Source: Prostheceraeus crozeri
Taxonomy: Eukaryota > Platyhelminthes > Polycladida > Euryleptidae
Reading direction: 5' to 3'
DNA: 64,000 nt
Assembly (NCBI GenBank): GCA_907163375.1
Contig: CAJQUW010004618.1
Span: 62,001 to 126,000, forward strand
Part shown: one piece after another, positions 1-13,889 of the stretch
Numbering within the stretch: the stretch's first letter is position 1
How the letters are laid out: the number at the start of each line of letters is the position of its first letter
The notes under the pieces: generated by a model
Database searches by the model: none
What the model was told of the DNA's origin: nothing
Seen by the model: the letters and a program-made list of their open reading frames with translations, nothing else
Translations under genes and position numbers: made by a program

Positions 1-249
1 GAGAGCAGTTTTAGTTTTACACGACATACTAGACTTATCAATGAACAATTTTGATTAATGCATGCGTTTAGTCACTCATAATTACTTGTGACGAATGCTG
101 AAAAAATGAAGATGATCATTTGAAGTTTTTGACGTTTTAAGATCTGTTCTAATTGCCACCGTTCTGCAGCTCGGCATCACCACCGAGTTCTCTGACCAAG
201 GTCTTAACTCTTTCACCTTCCCATCGCATCGGAAACTTGTCGGTATGGT

Positions 250-865
250 ATGATAATAATAATAACAACTATATTTATTATGCGCCATTACTGGATGAGC
301 TCATGGCGCAACAAAATCATACAACATTACATGTAGACAAAAAATTTAAACACGTCAACGATTGCAAGAAATAAAGTATGTCTTCAAAGATCTTTTAAAA
401 GAGTGTAGGGGTGCGGATTTCCTCACGTCTCTTGGTAAGGAATTCCGCAATGCGAGTGCAGCATAGGAAAATGATCTTCTTCCAAAGCGAGTCCGATAAT
501 TGCGAGACTCCACATTTCGGTCATCATCAAATGAACGCAACGATCGCCTAGGAACATATGCGGATGCGAGATCTGTCAAATAGGACGGACAAGAGCCCTG
601 AAGAATCTTGTACACCGTGACACAAAGTTTAAAACATATCCGTTGTCTGATACGAAGCCAGTGTAAATCAGAAAGATGAAACGATATGTGATCGCAATTC
701 GGAATACGCATAATTAATCTTGCCGCATTGTTTTAAATCCGCTGTAACTTATCGAGAAGATACGTTGGACAGTTATATAGAATTGAATTGCAGTAATCAA
801 TTCGAGAAAGAAATCTCTGTTATCTTTAAGCAGATAAAAGAGTCTGGCATTATCGCTCGTGCCAC
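250..865 (-). mobile_element. 3' fragment of a non-LTR retrotransposon (LINE)
   Basis: The minus strand encodes the C-terminal part of a LINE reverse transcriptase. It begins with RIDYCNSILYN at about 825-780, then LQRI and NNAARLIMRIP, then DHISFHLSDLHWL, and ends with an FKRSLKTYF-type tail near 360. This order is typical of CR1/Jockey-like elements. A stop codon interrupts the frame between LQRI and NNAARL. The catalytic part of the polymerase is absent, so this is a 5'-truncated copy. A short (ATT)n tract at about 252-265, read on the minus strand, is a plausible 3' tail. The element is dead. Confidence 0.8.
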
Positions 866-2049
866 CGCTTATGTTGGGAGACCTATCATGAGAAGTAATG
901 CAATCAGTGAAAGTGAGGGAAGATAAGTTCGCCAGCAACAATCTGATCGAATCAGCTCGTAAATTCGATTTGTCCAATTTAAATCTGCACACTGCAAAGA
1001 CCTATTGTTAAAGGAGAATAATACCTGAATAAAAGATGTAGGCTGTGAATATAAGATCAGAGTTATGAAAGCAAAGAGGAAATGGAAAAACATAAGTGGA
1101 AACGTTTGGGGAAAATTGCGAGTAAAACACACCTAGAAAAAATGTGCAGCAAAGACGGGAACGTTGAGCCTACTTCTAACAACTCGAGGCATGCAATAAA
1201 TCCTCAAAAATTTTTTAATCACTTGTACTTGGTCTGTGGATAATGAGGAAGTCGATTCGTGATCACAACTTCTTATCGATGCTTTTGAAAGGCGTAAACG
1301 AAAGCAAAGTGAACAATGTAGAGAAACAAATAATGAGATGGGTTGTTGTTATAAACTAAACGGGTAAAACATTTTAGTGGCTAAAATAACTGGAAAACAC
1401 ATGGAAGGAATTATTATGGCGACATGAAAGTTTTATGAGCATCTTTCTACCGTCATCAGTTGTTCATTCAGTATGCCATTTACTACTTTATTGGGACATG
1501 CATGAGGGTAGAACTTGTTCAAGGGCAGATACGAAGAAACCTTTATAACTTCCATGACTGTTGCACATTTCCTTGATGCATGCTATTCTTCCCTTAAACC
1601 TGTATTCTTGGCAGAATTTTTATCCTTAGCACATTGAAAAATCATGATCGATAGAAAAAGCAACGCCATCATAAGTACAAATGAAGATATAATATGCCTT
1701 AATATCTTCCTATCAAGTATAAGATGCCTTAATGAAAATAAGATGAATTGTATGCAAGCGCACAAGCTAGTCAAGTTACAAATCAAGTCTATAAAGTACG
1801 GAGTTGTTCAAATGATTGGTCGAAAAAAGATGAAGTTTTCCTGTCATGGAATGAAACGTATCAAACATTACAACATCAAAAAATCATTTTCTGCATGCGA
1901 TGTCTACACGTTCAAATGAATCATTTAGCAATATTCAATAATGAGATATAATTTTCTTTATCTAATTTAAAGGTGTTCGACACAAAATAATAAGAATGAA
2001 TGCTTAAGTGAATTTGATAAGATACTAACTTTAAATGCTTATCCTGAGC
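866..2049. other. Stretch without recognisable genes
   Basis: Only short frames are present, with no recognisable domain, RNA gene or clear repeat. The longest (about 90 codons near 1644-1919) looks like a chance frame in AT-rich DNA. Confidence 0.5.
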
Positions 2050-2600
2050 ATTTTTCTAAAAATTTGAAAAGCGTCCACAATCTGCCCCCGTTAAGAACGA
2101 AAGCGAAATACTTCTTTTATTTGCAAATTCCTTTCATTCTGATTGCTTCGATAACAAGGTGTTAAGAATTTTTCGTAATCTGGACTTACCTGTGCGCGCA
2201 TCCCATCAGTCGTACACGCTACGAATGGCTTTGAGAAAATCACATTCCAAACATAAGTGTAAATTGAATCAGTGCGTTATTGCTGACAACAACATCTGCT
2301 TGAGAGCTATGGTAGTGTATGAAATAACATGCAAAACGTGTAAAAGTAATTATATATCGGGAGTACAGTCCGTTCACTCCATACACACATTAAAGAACAT
2401 GCCACAAACAAAGACTCAAGTGTACTCAAACATCACCTAAGTTGCTCTCCTAACATAGCCTTCCCGTTTACAGTCAAAATCATAGCGTTTGATACAAACA
2501 GCATTAACCTACGTTTCAGAGAGGCCATATTAATAAAATCTATGAAACCAATCCTCAATAACAAAGATGAATGTTCAACTTATCAGACATTGATATTTTG
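2050..2600 (+). mobile_element. Penelope-like element relic (GIY-YIG end)
   Basis: The plus strand encodes a fragment ending in a GIY-YIG-type endonuclease: VVYEITCKTCKSNYI followed by a degraded LHT/EH region. It then continues in another frame with FTVKIIAFDTNSINLRFREA and ILIKSMKPILNN, the usual C-terminal signature of Penelope-like elements. A linker segment (LRIFRNLDLPVRASHQSYTL) precedes it. No reverse transcriptase remains upstream. At least one frameshift is present, so the copy is dead. Confidence 0.65.
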
Positions 2601-4317
2601 ATTTTTATGTAAGATGTAATTTGAAAATCCTTTTTACGTGAACAGGCCGTCATATCGGTGAAAATTTGTAAGATTGGATAATAATACAGCAGCTTGGCTA
2701 ACTGATAACGTTTTGATTTAATCATTTAGCATTTGGCAATCATTTAAACATATGTAAACAGCAATATCAATCGCTCATTTGCAAATATCATTTCATGCCT
2801 TTAGTAGGCTTAATTCTTTGTATTTCTCTGAATACTTGTCTAATTATGGGGAGGACTAGCTGAAAAAGCTTCATAACATATATGTAGATGTTAGTTTTAT
2901 TGCTAAGACTAGCATTAACCGCTATGAAAGGCACACAAGTATGCTACTTTCATGCTGAAAATATCATTTCTATGAATGAATGGATGGAAGCAACCAATGA
3001 AAGAAATTAAAATTGCACCTGATTTCATTTTCATTACGAATTAGGTGATTTTACCATAACCTGCTAGCTCAGTAACCACGAAAACTACTATTTTCTTTTG
3101 CAAAACTCACACTTACTTTTTTAATTCAGGTAATTTCTTCAATGGAAATTTTCAGATTCACGATCACACAAATGCACACACTGTATATATTCCAGTACTT
3201 TCAGTTCATAAAACATACAAGTTGAAGATGAGCATATTATTCCCAAATTGGGTGTGTCCTTCATATTTATCGTTGGGAGCTACGATTATTAAGTAAAGTT
3301 GTAGGGTGATTCACGGTAACAGTCGAATTTAGCACTTATCTCATATTATTCCCCCACTGTGCTTCACCGTCAAAATTATAATGTAAGATCGATATCTGCC
3401 TAACTAAATTGAGCAGCATTTAAACTTGTAGATCTGGGTATTACTTTTATTTGCAAGAAAGAGCATGGATCCTGCACAGCTGTCGATATTTGTTTGGAAA
3501 GACCCGGAAACACAGGATAAACCGAAAGCCGCAAATTTTAGAATACCGCACATAACTTTCAATGACAGCTGGTACACTGGAGAAGCCACATGCCTCACCA
3601 TCCGCATGTAAAATTTGTTCAATGGCTTATTGTCTATCATGTATACCTCCGGTCTAAATAAGATTAATAAAAAATATAGGCATACATCATATATTAATTT
3701 CTTTTGATTTTCATTTAGTTCTAGACATAAAACATCTGACGGGAACTAATCAGATTTCTCTTGATGGTCTCTTTTTGCGCGGCAATTTTATATTTGCGAA
3801 TTTTGGCTTCAGCTGGGGCATGTCATTCAAAGATGGGCATGTCTTTGAAGTCAAAAATCTTCATATTTCAGTCAATGTATTTCATGTCAAACTCAACACT
3901 AGTTTAAGGGTGATTTCACATTTCTGTAATACAATCTGCAAGAATCAAGATTAACCTAGAGAATGTAACCACAGCGGATTATGCTAAGCTGGTTGCGGTT
4001 TTTAACATTGGTAACGGTGTTACGTCGAGTGCAAAAAAGTAGAGGCACGCACTTCTCAAAACACAAAAATTATGCAGCCTGACCGAAATATCGACTTTTC
4101 ACATTTACACGCACTGAGCATTTTGGAGAAAAAGTATACAAGACCTTCATGGGAAAAATTATATATTTCTTTTTCGATTTTCATATCTATGCATACATGC
4201 ATCGGCCTTTATCGGGAGGCAAATCGAATGAATTCTGCCAACCTACTGTACTGCTATACTATAAATGAACCAGTTTTACTTCCAAAATTAGTGAAATGAT
4301 AACAACTTCGGATAGGT
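2601..4317. other. Stretch without recognisable genes
   Basis: I see no protein domain, RNA gene or organised repeat here. Frames are all below about 80 codons. Confidence 0.5.
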
Positions 4318-6250
4318 AATAATAATAATAATAATAATAATGTGTATTTGTCTGAATATGATACAAAAGTCATGCACGAAGAGATGCTGGATGACAAATA
4401 CATAACCCAATGAGGGCAAAAGATAACGCATGGTGTGGCTATTATATCATAGCAACGCGCTGGAGGGATGAAAGTTACCAAATGTCTTTGCGTTTGAAGT
4501 AAGAGATCATATTTTTCTTGAATTGATTCACAGTATTGACGTTGATTTCCTCATCAGTAAGAGCATTCCAGTGGGATATTATATCGACAGTAAAAAAGTT
4601 TGATCTGTAATCATTGTTTGTGGCTGGAATTACTAGCTTGTGAGAGTTACCGCGGTTGGTGAGAAAGGATGAATATCGAAATAAGTCATTTGGATGAAAA
4701 CTGGTCCGGAAAGTTACAATCTTAAAAAGATATAAGAGCTTATAACGGAGGCGGCGTGCTTGAAGTGATAATAGGCCGAGTTTGTCAAGCTTTTGGCGAT
4801 AATTGAGAGACTCCATATTGATAAAAAAATGACAGAATCGTTTTTGAATTCTTTCAATCGCAATAATATACTTCTGGTAGTGTGGGCACCATACGATACT
4901 ATTGTACTCGAGGATTGGTCAAACAAACTGTTTGTAGAGTGTAATAAGCAATTTATCACGGGAATAGAATAACTTTTTGATTATTCCAAGTCTTCTATTT
5001 GCAATAAGGTAAATTTGTTAGATATGGCCATTGAAACTCAGGGGGGTACTTACTAGGACACACAAATCTCTAAATTGGATAATTTGTTCCACGATGTTAT
5101 CATTTATACAGTAATTGCAATCTTCTCTATTTCTTCCAAATCGCATTATCTTGCACTTGTTGGAATTTAGATTGAGTCCGTTTTGATTTGTCCATTCGTG
5201 GATATTTAGCAAACCACTCTGTAATTCCCTTGCAGCCGTTCTCTCAGCATCGTTTGTTCTCAAGGAGGACACGGCTATCTTAACATCATCGGCATATATA
5301 ATAACGAATGAGTGTTTCAGACGAGTGTCTAAGTCATTGACGAATAGTGAAAATATGACAGGTCCGAGGACCGACCCTTGAATAATGCCTCTTTATGACT
5401 TGAGGTGATGAGCAAGATCCAAGTATTAGGACGATTTGAGTACGTTCAAAAAAATAATCGCTTAGCCAAGATAGTAATATTCCGGAGATACCGTATGCTT
5501 TCAACTTTTGAATGAGGAGGCCATGCGGAACTGTGTCAAATGCCTTTGAGAAGTCGAGAAAGGCAACATCAATGGAATTTCGATTGTCAAGATTGTATGT
5601 TAGGTAATTGTAAAAAGATATTTGAGCAGTTTCAACAGATTTTGAAGGTAAAAAACCATGTTGAGAAGGAAATAGCATCCCTTGTCTTTGGATGTAATTT
5701 AAAATCATTTTAATGATTATGCGCTCCATTATTCGATGAATGCAACTACTGACAGCAATTGGTCTGTAATTCGAGCATTTGTCTCTCGGTCCAGATTTAT
5801 GAATTGGCGTGATGACAACTTTCTTCCATTGAGTAGGAATCCTTCTCTCTGCCATTGAACGATTGAAGAAGTCCAAAAGTTTAGCCGAGAGAGATAAACC
5901 TCCTTCCTTGATTACACCGTAACATAAACCGTCATGATCTGTAGAAAAGCTATTGGGTAATTTCCGTACCGAATCATACACAATTTCTGGAGTGAATCGT
6001 ATTACGTTGAGGGTATCTGTCGGATTTATAATGCCCCAACTCAAAGTTAAGAGGTGGGTCTGATGACGTGAAATTGTCGGTGAAATGAGCATTGAAAATA
6101 TTGGCAATGTCGGAGTGATCTGTGACAATCTCATCAGTTTCAGTTCTCATAGATGTAAAATACGATTTTCTTTTGAGTTTGTTATAGGTGTTTGAGGTAC
6201 ATATTTCTCCATGGATTTCACAGGTATCTTGGCGATAGTCAGGTCGGCGA
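4318..6250 (-). mobile_element. Broken LINE with reverse transcriptase, (ATT)n tail
   Basis: On the minus strand the order is a pre-RT region (about 6250-6000, with EIVTDHSDIANIFNAHF), then the reverse transcriptase. The RT shows YRPIAVSSCIHRIMERII, SQHGFLPSKS, VAFLDFSKAFDTVPHGLL and SWLSDYFFERTQ, a YADD catalytic box at about 5300, then NQNGLNLNSNKCKIM. The C-terminal region at about 4820-4480 has LDKLGLLSLQARRLRYKLLY. No apurinic endonuclease is visible, so the copy is 5'-truncated. Several frame changes separate the parts. An (AAT)n tract at 4318-4341, read as (ATT)n on the minus strand, is the likely 3' tail. This is a CR1/Jockey-type element; the clade is not resolved. Confidence 0.85.
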
Positions 6251-9200
6251 ATACAATGATAATTATATATGTATATGATACTAAATGAATAATGTAAAGC
6301 GAACTTCACAACTGTTGAGGTTTACACATTTAACATTAACTTTTATACTGCCTCCAGTTCATGTATGGATTTGGATTTCACACCCTTTAGATTTCCTCAC
6401 CAATTTATCACTCTGCAATCGAACTTACTGTATCACTATCTTGCCTCCAAAGATATTGTTGAAGACTTGCAGCTGGTATATGTGCAGTTATTATCGAACG
6501 ATCAATAGGTCTTAATTTACTCTTGCATTCTAACAATTAATCTTTGAGTGGTTTGGTTTTGTTATCTAATTTTTGGAGTGTACAAATGCTTGATTCGGAG
6601 ATCATGTGCAAGATACCTTACTTCAGAATTTTGCGAGACGTGAGTACTGTGCAAACTAGTGCTCACAATGATACATGCCTATTGTCTATCTTGTACTGAC
6701 AGATACATAGACCTTAGAATAGAGACTATATTTGGCTTTGATGACTGATTTTATCGCTTCTGTCCGCCTCGCCACTTGCGTCAGTTCACCGTACAATAGT
6801 TTGGTGATATTGTAGTACACAAGTTCTAACTAATCACTCGACGCTCACTTTTCAACAGTAGACAGGGTTCACCGTGAATCCGGCCACTGATGAAAATATT
6901 ATAAAGTCACGCAAAATCGAATGTGATGAACTTCAAAATATAAAATGCGTCTAGTTGCATTGGACTACGAAATTAATTACATACATCAATAATCAGATTA
7001 CTGAAGTTCATCGTTTTAACGATTGACTCTTTACATCACTCACGAAATAAGCAACCTAAATTATGAGATCGATAGATACAAGTGATCAAATCACAGGTGA
7101 TAGTTTTGTGATCTAAATTGTACCTGCATGAATTTCGGTAGAAGAATTAGAATAACTGATGCCAGCCGATGAATTCCATGACCAAGCTCTAATGACTAAT
7201 CGATAACATAATGAGATGAACAACAGAGTTATGCGCAGCATTTTCAAGCGTAGAGATCAAAACTCATCAGTGTTCTACTCTATTGGTGTCTGTAAGTTTT
7301 GTCGTATCCAACTCTGTTACACGGCAAAACAGAAGAAAGGAGATCCATGTGATAGTGATTTCAGTGCCTAAAGACTAGCTTCCAATGACTTCACCCGCGA
7401 AGTAGGCCTAATAGGAGAAAATAAATCCTATTTTATAAAGCTCATCACCAAACAAAAGACATCGGCAAGACTTATTAGCAAAGTCGCATGCTAGAAAAAA
7501 TTGTGGCTCTTCATAGTCTGCGAAAGTTTCACTTGTCGCGGGTTGACATTCTGGGCCAGTGATGCTATCCGTCTCTTTGATGCTCCTACCAAAATTGAGA
7601 GGGCGATTGAATTTTTGGCCACAAAGATTTCGATTCGATGTCTATAACTTCGTCAAGACAGCACATTAACTGGGTGATTGAGGAGCTATCTTTGATGAAA
7701 CAAAGTGGAAAGTTAAACCTAAAATAAAATTTCCTATTAGAAAGCTAATTTCCGTGCAGAATTTAAAAACCCTACAAAAGCAGTAAAACCGATCTTGAAT
7801 GCCGTATCCAACTCACCCATTTAGATAGTTCATTTCACTAGTATTAAGAAGCTAACCACTCTCAATAGAGATTAACTGATACTGAAAATAGGCCAATTGT
7901 CATTAAATGCATGCATAATCGGACTTCGTGAAGATCTGATCTAAGCGAGTCGAACCGATATAGGAGTGAATAGAATATTCATTTGATCCCGGACCACACT
8001 CAGAATGCTAGTATAGAGCGAACGCAAATACTCAAGATATACTAATATTTCTAAATGAACATTTATCACTGAAGTTCATCTTAAGGTGAAACATGCATTT
8101 TTAGATCATGTAATGATAGTGCGAAAGTTATCTTAGGTAATTACGTGTATGTAGTAATACAACAGGTTTTGTCACACTTTGTTGTAGCATAGGGACATCA
8201 AGGCATGTGCTGTCATGTGATGCACCACGTGAAACGTGTTCAGCTAAGACACTGTGAATAATCATCATTTGCAGAAACACAGACGCATAAGTTGCTAGGC
8301 AAACTGCAGTACAATGATGCTTTTTTGTTACCGTGTCATTTCAGATGACTTGTGTTCACGCACTACTTTGAAACTTCTTTGTAGACTGTAACATGACTGT
8401 AGAAACAACGACATCAGCCAGCCTAAACTAATTCGCCGCATGAAGCCAATTAAATATCTAATGACATGAGAATGATTTACACATCTAACACGTGTGATAT
8501 CCTTTAAATAGTTCTAACTTAACGAACCGCTAAAAGTGGATTAGTGATGAAAATCCGAATTAACGACAGTGGATTCATGATCGGCGTTTTTGAAGGCAAA
8601 GATGACAACAGACTTGCATTTCTGCGTGCTGTAGAAGTGTGTGTGTGTGTTTGATTACGGTATATGTGTGTATGTGCACCTGCAACCCGCTTGAGTTTAG
8701 CGATCATGAAGTGTTATGAGATGACGTTTCAACTTAGTAACCTGAGAGTTGTAGAATGTCGAGATGACGTTCTGTCACCACAGACAAAGGGCGACAGCGC
8801 ATTATTTCCGTGGTCTTGACCAAGTGGCGAGGGTCGTCCAGAAAAGATCCGCTTTTTTTATTGACACTGATCTAATCCTGTGCAAAACGATTTCACATTT
8901 CAAATGATCTCACCTTATGAAGTCCTGCCGCTACTTGAGGCGGTGTGTTAGGTACCCGCGTTACAGAGATGGTCGCTACATCCTCGTCGGCATGTTGATA
9001 GGCAAAATGAGCAACTCCTCCACCACTTCCTACACTCCCACGATCACTGAGACGCCGAGGCATTACGGGGTCAACTCTTCACTCCACTTTAAGATTATAT
9101 GCACAAGTTCTTTCACTCGGTGTTACAGAATTTGAAGCTCTTGCAAAATACGCGACTGGCAAAACAATGCGATCACAAACACACAATACACTGACAGCGT

Positions 9201-9724
9201 CAAGATTGACAATAGAAGTAGAAACAGGTTTAATCTTATCCAGTCCTAAACAGTTCGCCTTGCAAACAGTACAGATGCTGAACAGAGCAGTTGGAAGTAA
9301 TTGTTTGAAGATTGCAGCAATGAGGTTGGTCTACATCAAATCAACCGTCGTTGAAATAGAAAAATGAGTAATCATTTAATTATACTGCTAATCTGACTGT
9401 TGAAAATAGAAACCAAGCAATCCGGAAACCAATCACTGTAAGCTGTCGTTTATCCATACCTACATGATCAAATATTGGAAGTGACTATATTAATGCAGGA
9501 TTGTCGAATGTATCAGTTTAAGCTGTCCTTATTACTTATTGTTCTAAAACTTCTGGGTGATGGAAATTGGGGATTTACGGATGAATAGCAACACTTGGAC
9601 CGATACTTTTACTATGATGTGACTGCGGTCATGGGGACGCGAGGAAATATTGCAAAGGGGCCTTTAAGCGGAACCTCTATGAGGCGCCAACCAACGCAGA
9701 TACCAAAGTGCTGTCACTCTAGTG
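6251..9724. other. Long stretch without recognisable genes
   Basis: I find no domain, RNA gene or transposon signature in these 3.5 kb. A short (GT)n tract lies near 8637-8650. Frames are all below about 80 codons. Confidence 0.5.
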
Positions 9725-10922
9725 TGAGAGCTGCCGACATTTTCTTCCTAAATTAGCGCACGATCTTCTTATTATTTTTAATTCGTAGATTGTCACCCAA
9801 TATCAGTATAACGACAATTCTTAAGTTCTGATTCCAGTCGTCTTGCAATTTATGGAGGGTCAAAGATCATTTGTTTATGTAGATCAGTGGTGGGCTGCTA
9901 AGTTGAGATGGAGGGCTACAATTAGTGGTCCGCGAGAGGGTTCACGGTCCACCAATTTTAAAAGGCGGAAATAGGTATGTTCAAAATTCATTTATTGAGT
10001 ACTTTTGAGCGCAATTTCAAGGACTGCTGCACTCAGGGTTGGCAAAAATCCACCCACATTTCAAAAACCCACGTAAAATAGGTTAAATGGGATGGGTTTT
10101 ATGGTTTTTTTCAGAAAAATATATATGTATATAATTTTCCCGTGTTTTAAGGCAAGATAAGCAGCAATGGGAAATGGAAGCACCATTAAAATGCGCCTGC
10201 GCAATATTGTTATTATACTGAATCTCAAGGATGGGGTACAAAAGCAGGGTTGCAAACCCATGTTTTTTTAAGGCTCCGGATCCGATCTCAATCTCATAGG
10301 TCTGTTTGAGTGCATCGGTGTAGGCCCTATATAGTAAGCATAGAATCAAAATGTGTTGTACCTAAAAGAAATCCTGTGAATGTCATTTTTGTGATCAGGC
10401 GAGACTATTTGTTTATCTGCAACAATAACATCAGTCTATTTCACATTTGCTATCTGCTACGTAATTCACAAAGTTAATAAACAAAACGTGTTGTACCAAA
10501 AAACACATTCCGTGAATATCATTTTTGTGATCAGGCGAGACTATTTGTTTATCTGCAACAATAACATCGGTTGTCATGACGTTTTCATTATCTTTAACAG
10601 CCATTCGGCCAAGCTACCCGTTACGAAGAATGTCATATTTCTGCATGCTGTTGGAGAATTGACCTAAAAATGGAATCATAACCATAAAAATGACAAATCT
10701 CATTTTGAGTTTTAAGTGAATGCTGGATCTTTTCGTTATTGAGAGCATCAAACTCGTAAGTACATTACTCTACATAAACAAATGATCTTTGACCCTCCAT
10801 AACTTGCAAGATGACTGGAATCACAACTTAAGAATGGTCGTTATACTGATGTTGGGGGACAATCTACGAATTAAAAATAATAAGAAGATCGGAATTTAGG
10901 AAGAAAATATCGGTAGCTCTCA
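9725..10922. mobile_element. Non-autonomous fold-back DNA element with about 155-bp inverted arms
   Basis: The left arm (about 9725-9880) and right arm (about 10767-10922) are imperfect reverse complements. Both ends read TGAGAGCT(G/A)CCGA going inward, and the match continues through the TTTATTTTTAATTCGTAG and GGAGGGTCAAAGATCATTTG blocks. The interior of about 0.9 kb has no transposase. It contains two internal direct repeats. The layout fits a MITE or fold-back transposon; I cannot assign a superfamily. Confidence 0.7.
10352..10568. repeat. Two direct copies of an 81-82-bp unit inside the fold-back element
   Basis: Units at 10352-10432 and 10487-10568 share GTGTTGTACC, then TTTTTGTGATCAGGCGAGAC and TTTATCTGCAACAATAACATC-type sequence, with a few differences. 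The spacer between them is about 54 bp. They lie within the interior of the 9725-10922 element. Confidence 0.8.
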
Positions 10923-11024
10923 GACTATTCCTTGTCATGCCCCTATCTGAAGGAATGCATCATGACAAGGCCTAGAATTGCAATGCATTATCAATATGTA
11001 TGTGCATAGGAGTACATGAATATG

Positions 11025-11226
11025 CGGTCTCCGTGGCAGTGATTAAGTGCTTGGACTAGCGATCATTTGATCCTGAGGTCGAGTTCTGAAGGTGTCATTG
11101 GAAGACGACAGTAAAGGGTTGTAAGTAACCCAACGCTCCAAAATCTGAGCATGCCAGCGTCCCCCAAGCCGACAGTGGAAGAGAAGTGACGTCGAAGCTA
11201 ATTAAAAATAATAAATAAATAAATAC
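11025..11226 (+). mobile_element. tRNA-derived SINE
   Basis: The head resembles a tRNA with polymerase III promoter boxes. A box A-like segment lies at about 11034-11045 (TGGCAGTGATT) and a box B-like GGTCGAGTTCT at 11077-11087, with normal tRNA spacing. A tRNA-unrelated body follows, then an (AAAT)n tail at about 11205-11225. No acceptor stem closes around the head, so it is a SINE rather than a tRNA gene. Confidence 0.7.
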
Positions 11227-13889
11227 ACAATCAAAATCTAAAGCTATGTCTCTTAATTAATTAGAGCATTAATTTGACTAATAACCTGTTTAAATGCCTA
11301 ACCTATTTTTGATGTGATCTCGGCAATACGCAGTGCTAAAACCATTAGTTTTTTTATTCTCATCTATCGCGACGCGAATGAAAACAGCTGACGCTGATCA
11401 CGTCTGATAGAGTACGCTAAGAAAACTTCAGATTTTCGGACTAATTTGGCTTTATTTCGTGAACGAGAAAAATACACAAAATAATTGCAATTATACATTT
11501 AGCATTTTCTTTGCTTGTATTTTATTTGCATTCATTTCGAATTAATTAGTATAAGGCAGTCTAGCAGAAGTGATCAAATCACACAGGGAATTTAGCAACT
11601 AGGCAAACCAATGGCCATGATCATGAAAACTGGTGTAAAACTGAGCATCTGGTCTATAAAAATATCTGAGTTGAGCACTCAATATTTACGATGTGATACA
11701 TCTGTGTTATTCATAACCGGAGGATCAAAAGTGGGCAACAAAGAATAGCATGAAATAAAATTGAGAAGCGACGAATTACGTATTACTCACGCTTTCCCTA
11801 TTGTTCAGATTCGCATTTTTAGAGCATTTTCATCATTTTTGAGCATTTTTAATCAGTTTCATTCTTCTATGTGTATTTGGGCGCACACTGTATCCATCAT
11901 TAGTTGTCACTTGTCACAAACAAGATGCCATGACAGCTTATTTGGAATCAATTCTTTAAGAAAACGACACTAACTTGATGACTTCAATTATGCTGGGCAT
12001 TAATCAAGCCAAAGCTGTGTGCGTGACACGAGCGCAGAATTTTACAGTCATTCTACTGCAAGATGAAGGCATGTTACGCAGTTGTAGTTAGTTGTAAGTA
12101 ATAAAACCATTTTGTTCAATTAGGCATTTTTATGAAAAAAAACGTCGCAAAATGGACACATAATGATGATAAATATTAAATGATGTAAGCATATGTACAG
12201 CTTAATAATTTCAATTAAAATATTAATAAATCGATTGACTGCTTCAGCCACAATATGATGATATATGAATATCCTTTTAATAGAATTAAGAAAGATGTTA
12301 TTATTTATCGTCGCATTCCTATGTTTGATCATTACCTCAGTCAGGGTTACCGTGTGTGTGGCAGCAACAACTGTTGCAGATAAATTTTGATACTTTCATT
12401 CGTATATATGCTAAGCTAGCGTAATCAGCATTGTTACAAAAAACTAGCGGTAAAAACTATCATTTAGAGTCTGATGAAACTCCGTTTCCACAAATTTGCG
12501 GAAATGGAATTGTCACCTCCACACATGACCTCTTCCAGCACTGTGTTGCGATCAACATTGGCGATGAATATTCATTGTCTCATAATTACCGAATTCATTC
12601 CACTGTTTGCAAAGATGACTGCATGATAGAAGGAATTTGCTAACTGACATACCAACTTGCATTCATTCTTCACACAACGATCACAATTCTCTACTGAATG
12701 AAAGTTCAAATACTATAGCATTGACACAAGACTCACTGTCAAAATGCATCTTATGACTCACTTTTTAGGTCCAAACAAACATGATGTCATTTTCCAATTT
12801 ACGATCAAATGATGCCAAACGAACACTAAAGCAACATGATTACTGAGCAGATAAGTAAAAGGAAGTTCAATGAATAGTATGTGAAACAAAAGGCTATAAA
12901 TGAGTAAATGGATGAAATACGAGTTGCATTATTGTACTACATTAAAGCTTCATAGTAAGTTTTATTTTGTCTTTCGTTGGAATTTCAGCGACAAAATTTT
13001 TATGGGGTTCGGGCTATAAAGGGCACTTCATATGACAGTGTTGGAGTGGCGCGTGACTGAGTGGACATTTGAAAATTACTTACATCTATCATCCGTTGAA
13101 GGATCTATATTTCATTTTTTATATCACCTGACAAGGTATGACAGAAGATTTCATTGATCTTACATTATCTTACATGATCACGCACATGAGAGTGCCTAAA
13201 GATCAACTTTCTATACTCTGAAGTGGGTAACGGATATTGTGGTTCAAACTCTCTTTTAACTTTCTGCGTCAGAAATTTCGCCACGTTTGGTACACAGCCC
13301 GATTTCTGCAGCCTTATCAAAAATTCTGATCAATGTCACATGTTGTCATCAAAAGTGGTCAGTGTCACAATATTGTCACATTTTTACAGGGTTACGAAAT
13401 TGTCACATTGGACCGTCCCTGCAACAAGTATTGAAGGCCATGTAACTCACAAAGATTTTTATGACAGTAAGTAAGCTTTCTGCTGTACAGTTTCCATAAA
13501 TTATACCAGGCGCTTGCGGACGTAACGAGAAAATTTCAAGGTACACTTTCAATAATAAAGTTGATGAGGACTGGATACTTTTAACCCTCAACTCCACTGA
13601 GGACACATAAAAATAGCACAGCTTCTCATCTACGATGGCGCATTATTTGTTAATAAATATCTTCCTATTTCACACTGATGCCGGTTTATTGAAAGGAACA
13701 ATGTACACAATCCAGAAGCTACGTCTGTCGGATATGATGGCATAGTCACCATAAAGCAAAATGTTCTATTGAAATTGTCTATCAGTTTCATGGAGAGATG
13801 ACCTCAAAATGGGAGTATTCGGGACATACAGGACTTCGCGATGTTAGCGAAACTTTTTTCATGCATAGGCCAATTTGTATTATAAATTG
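11227..13889. other. Stretch without recognisable genes
   Basis: No recognisable domain, RNA gene or repeat unit. Frames are short and unlike known families. Confidence 0.5.
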
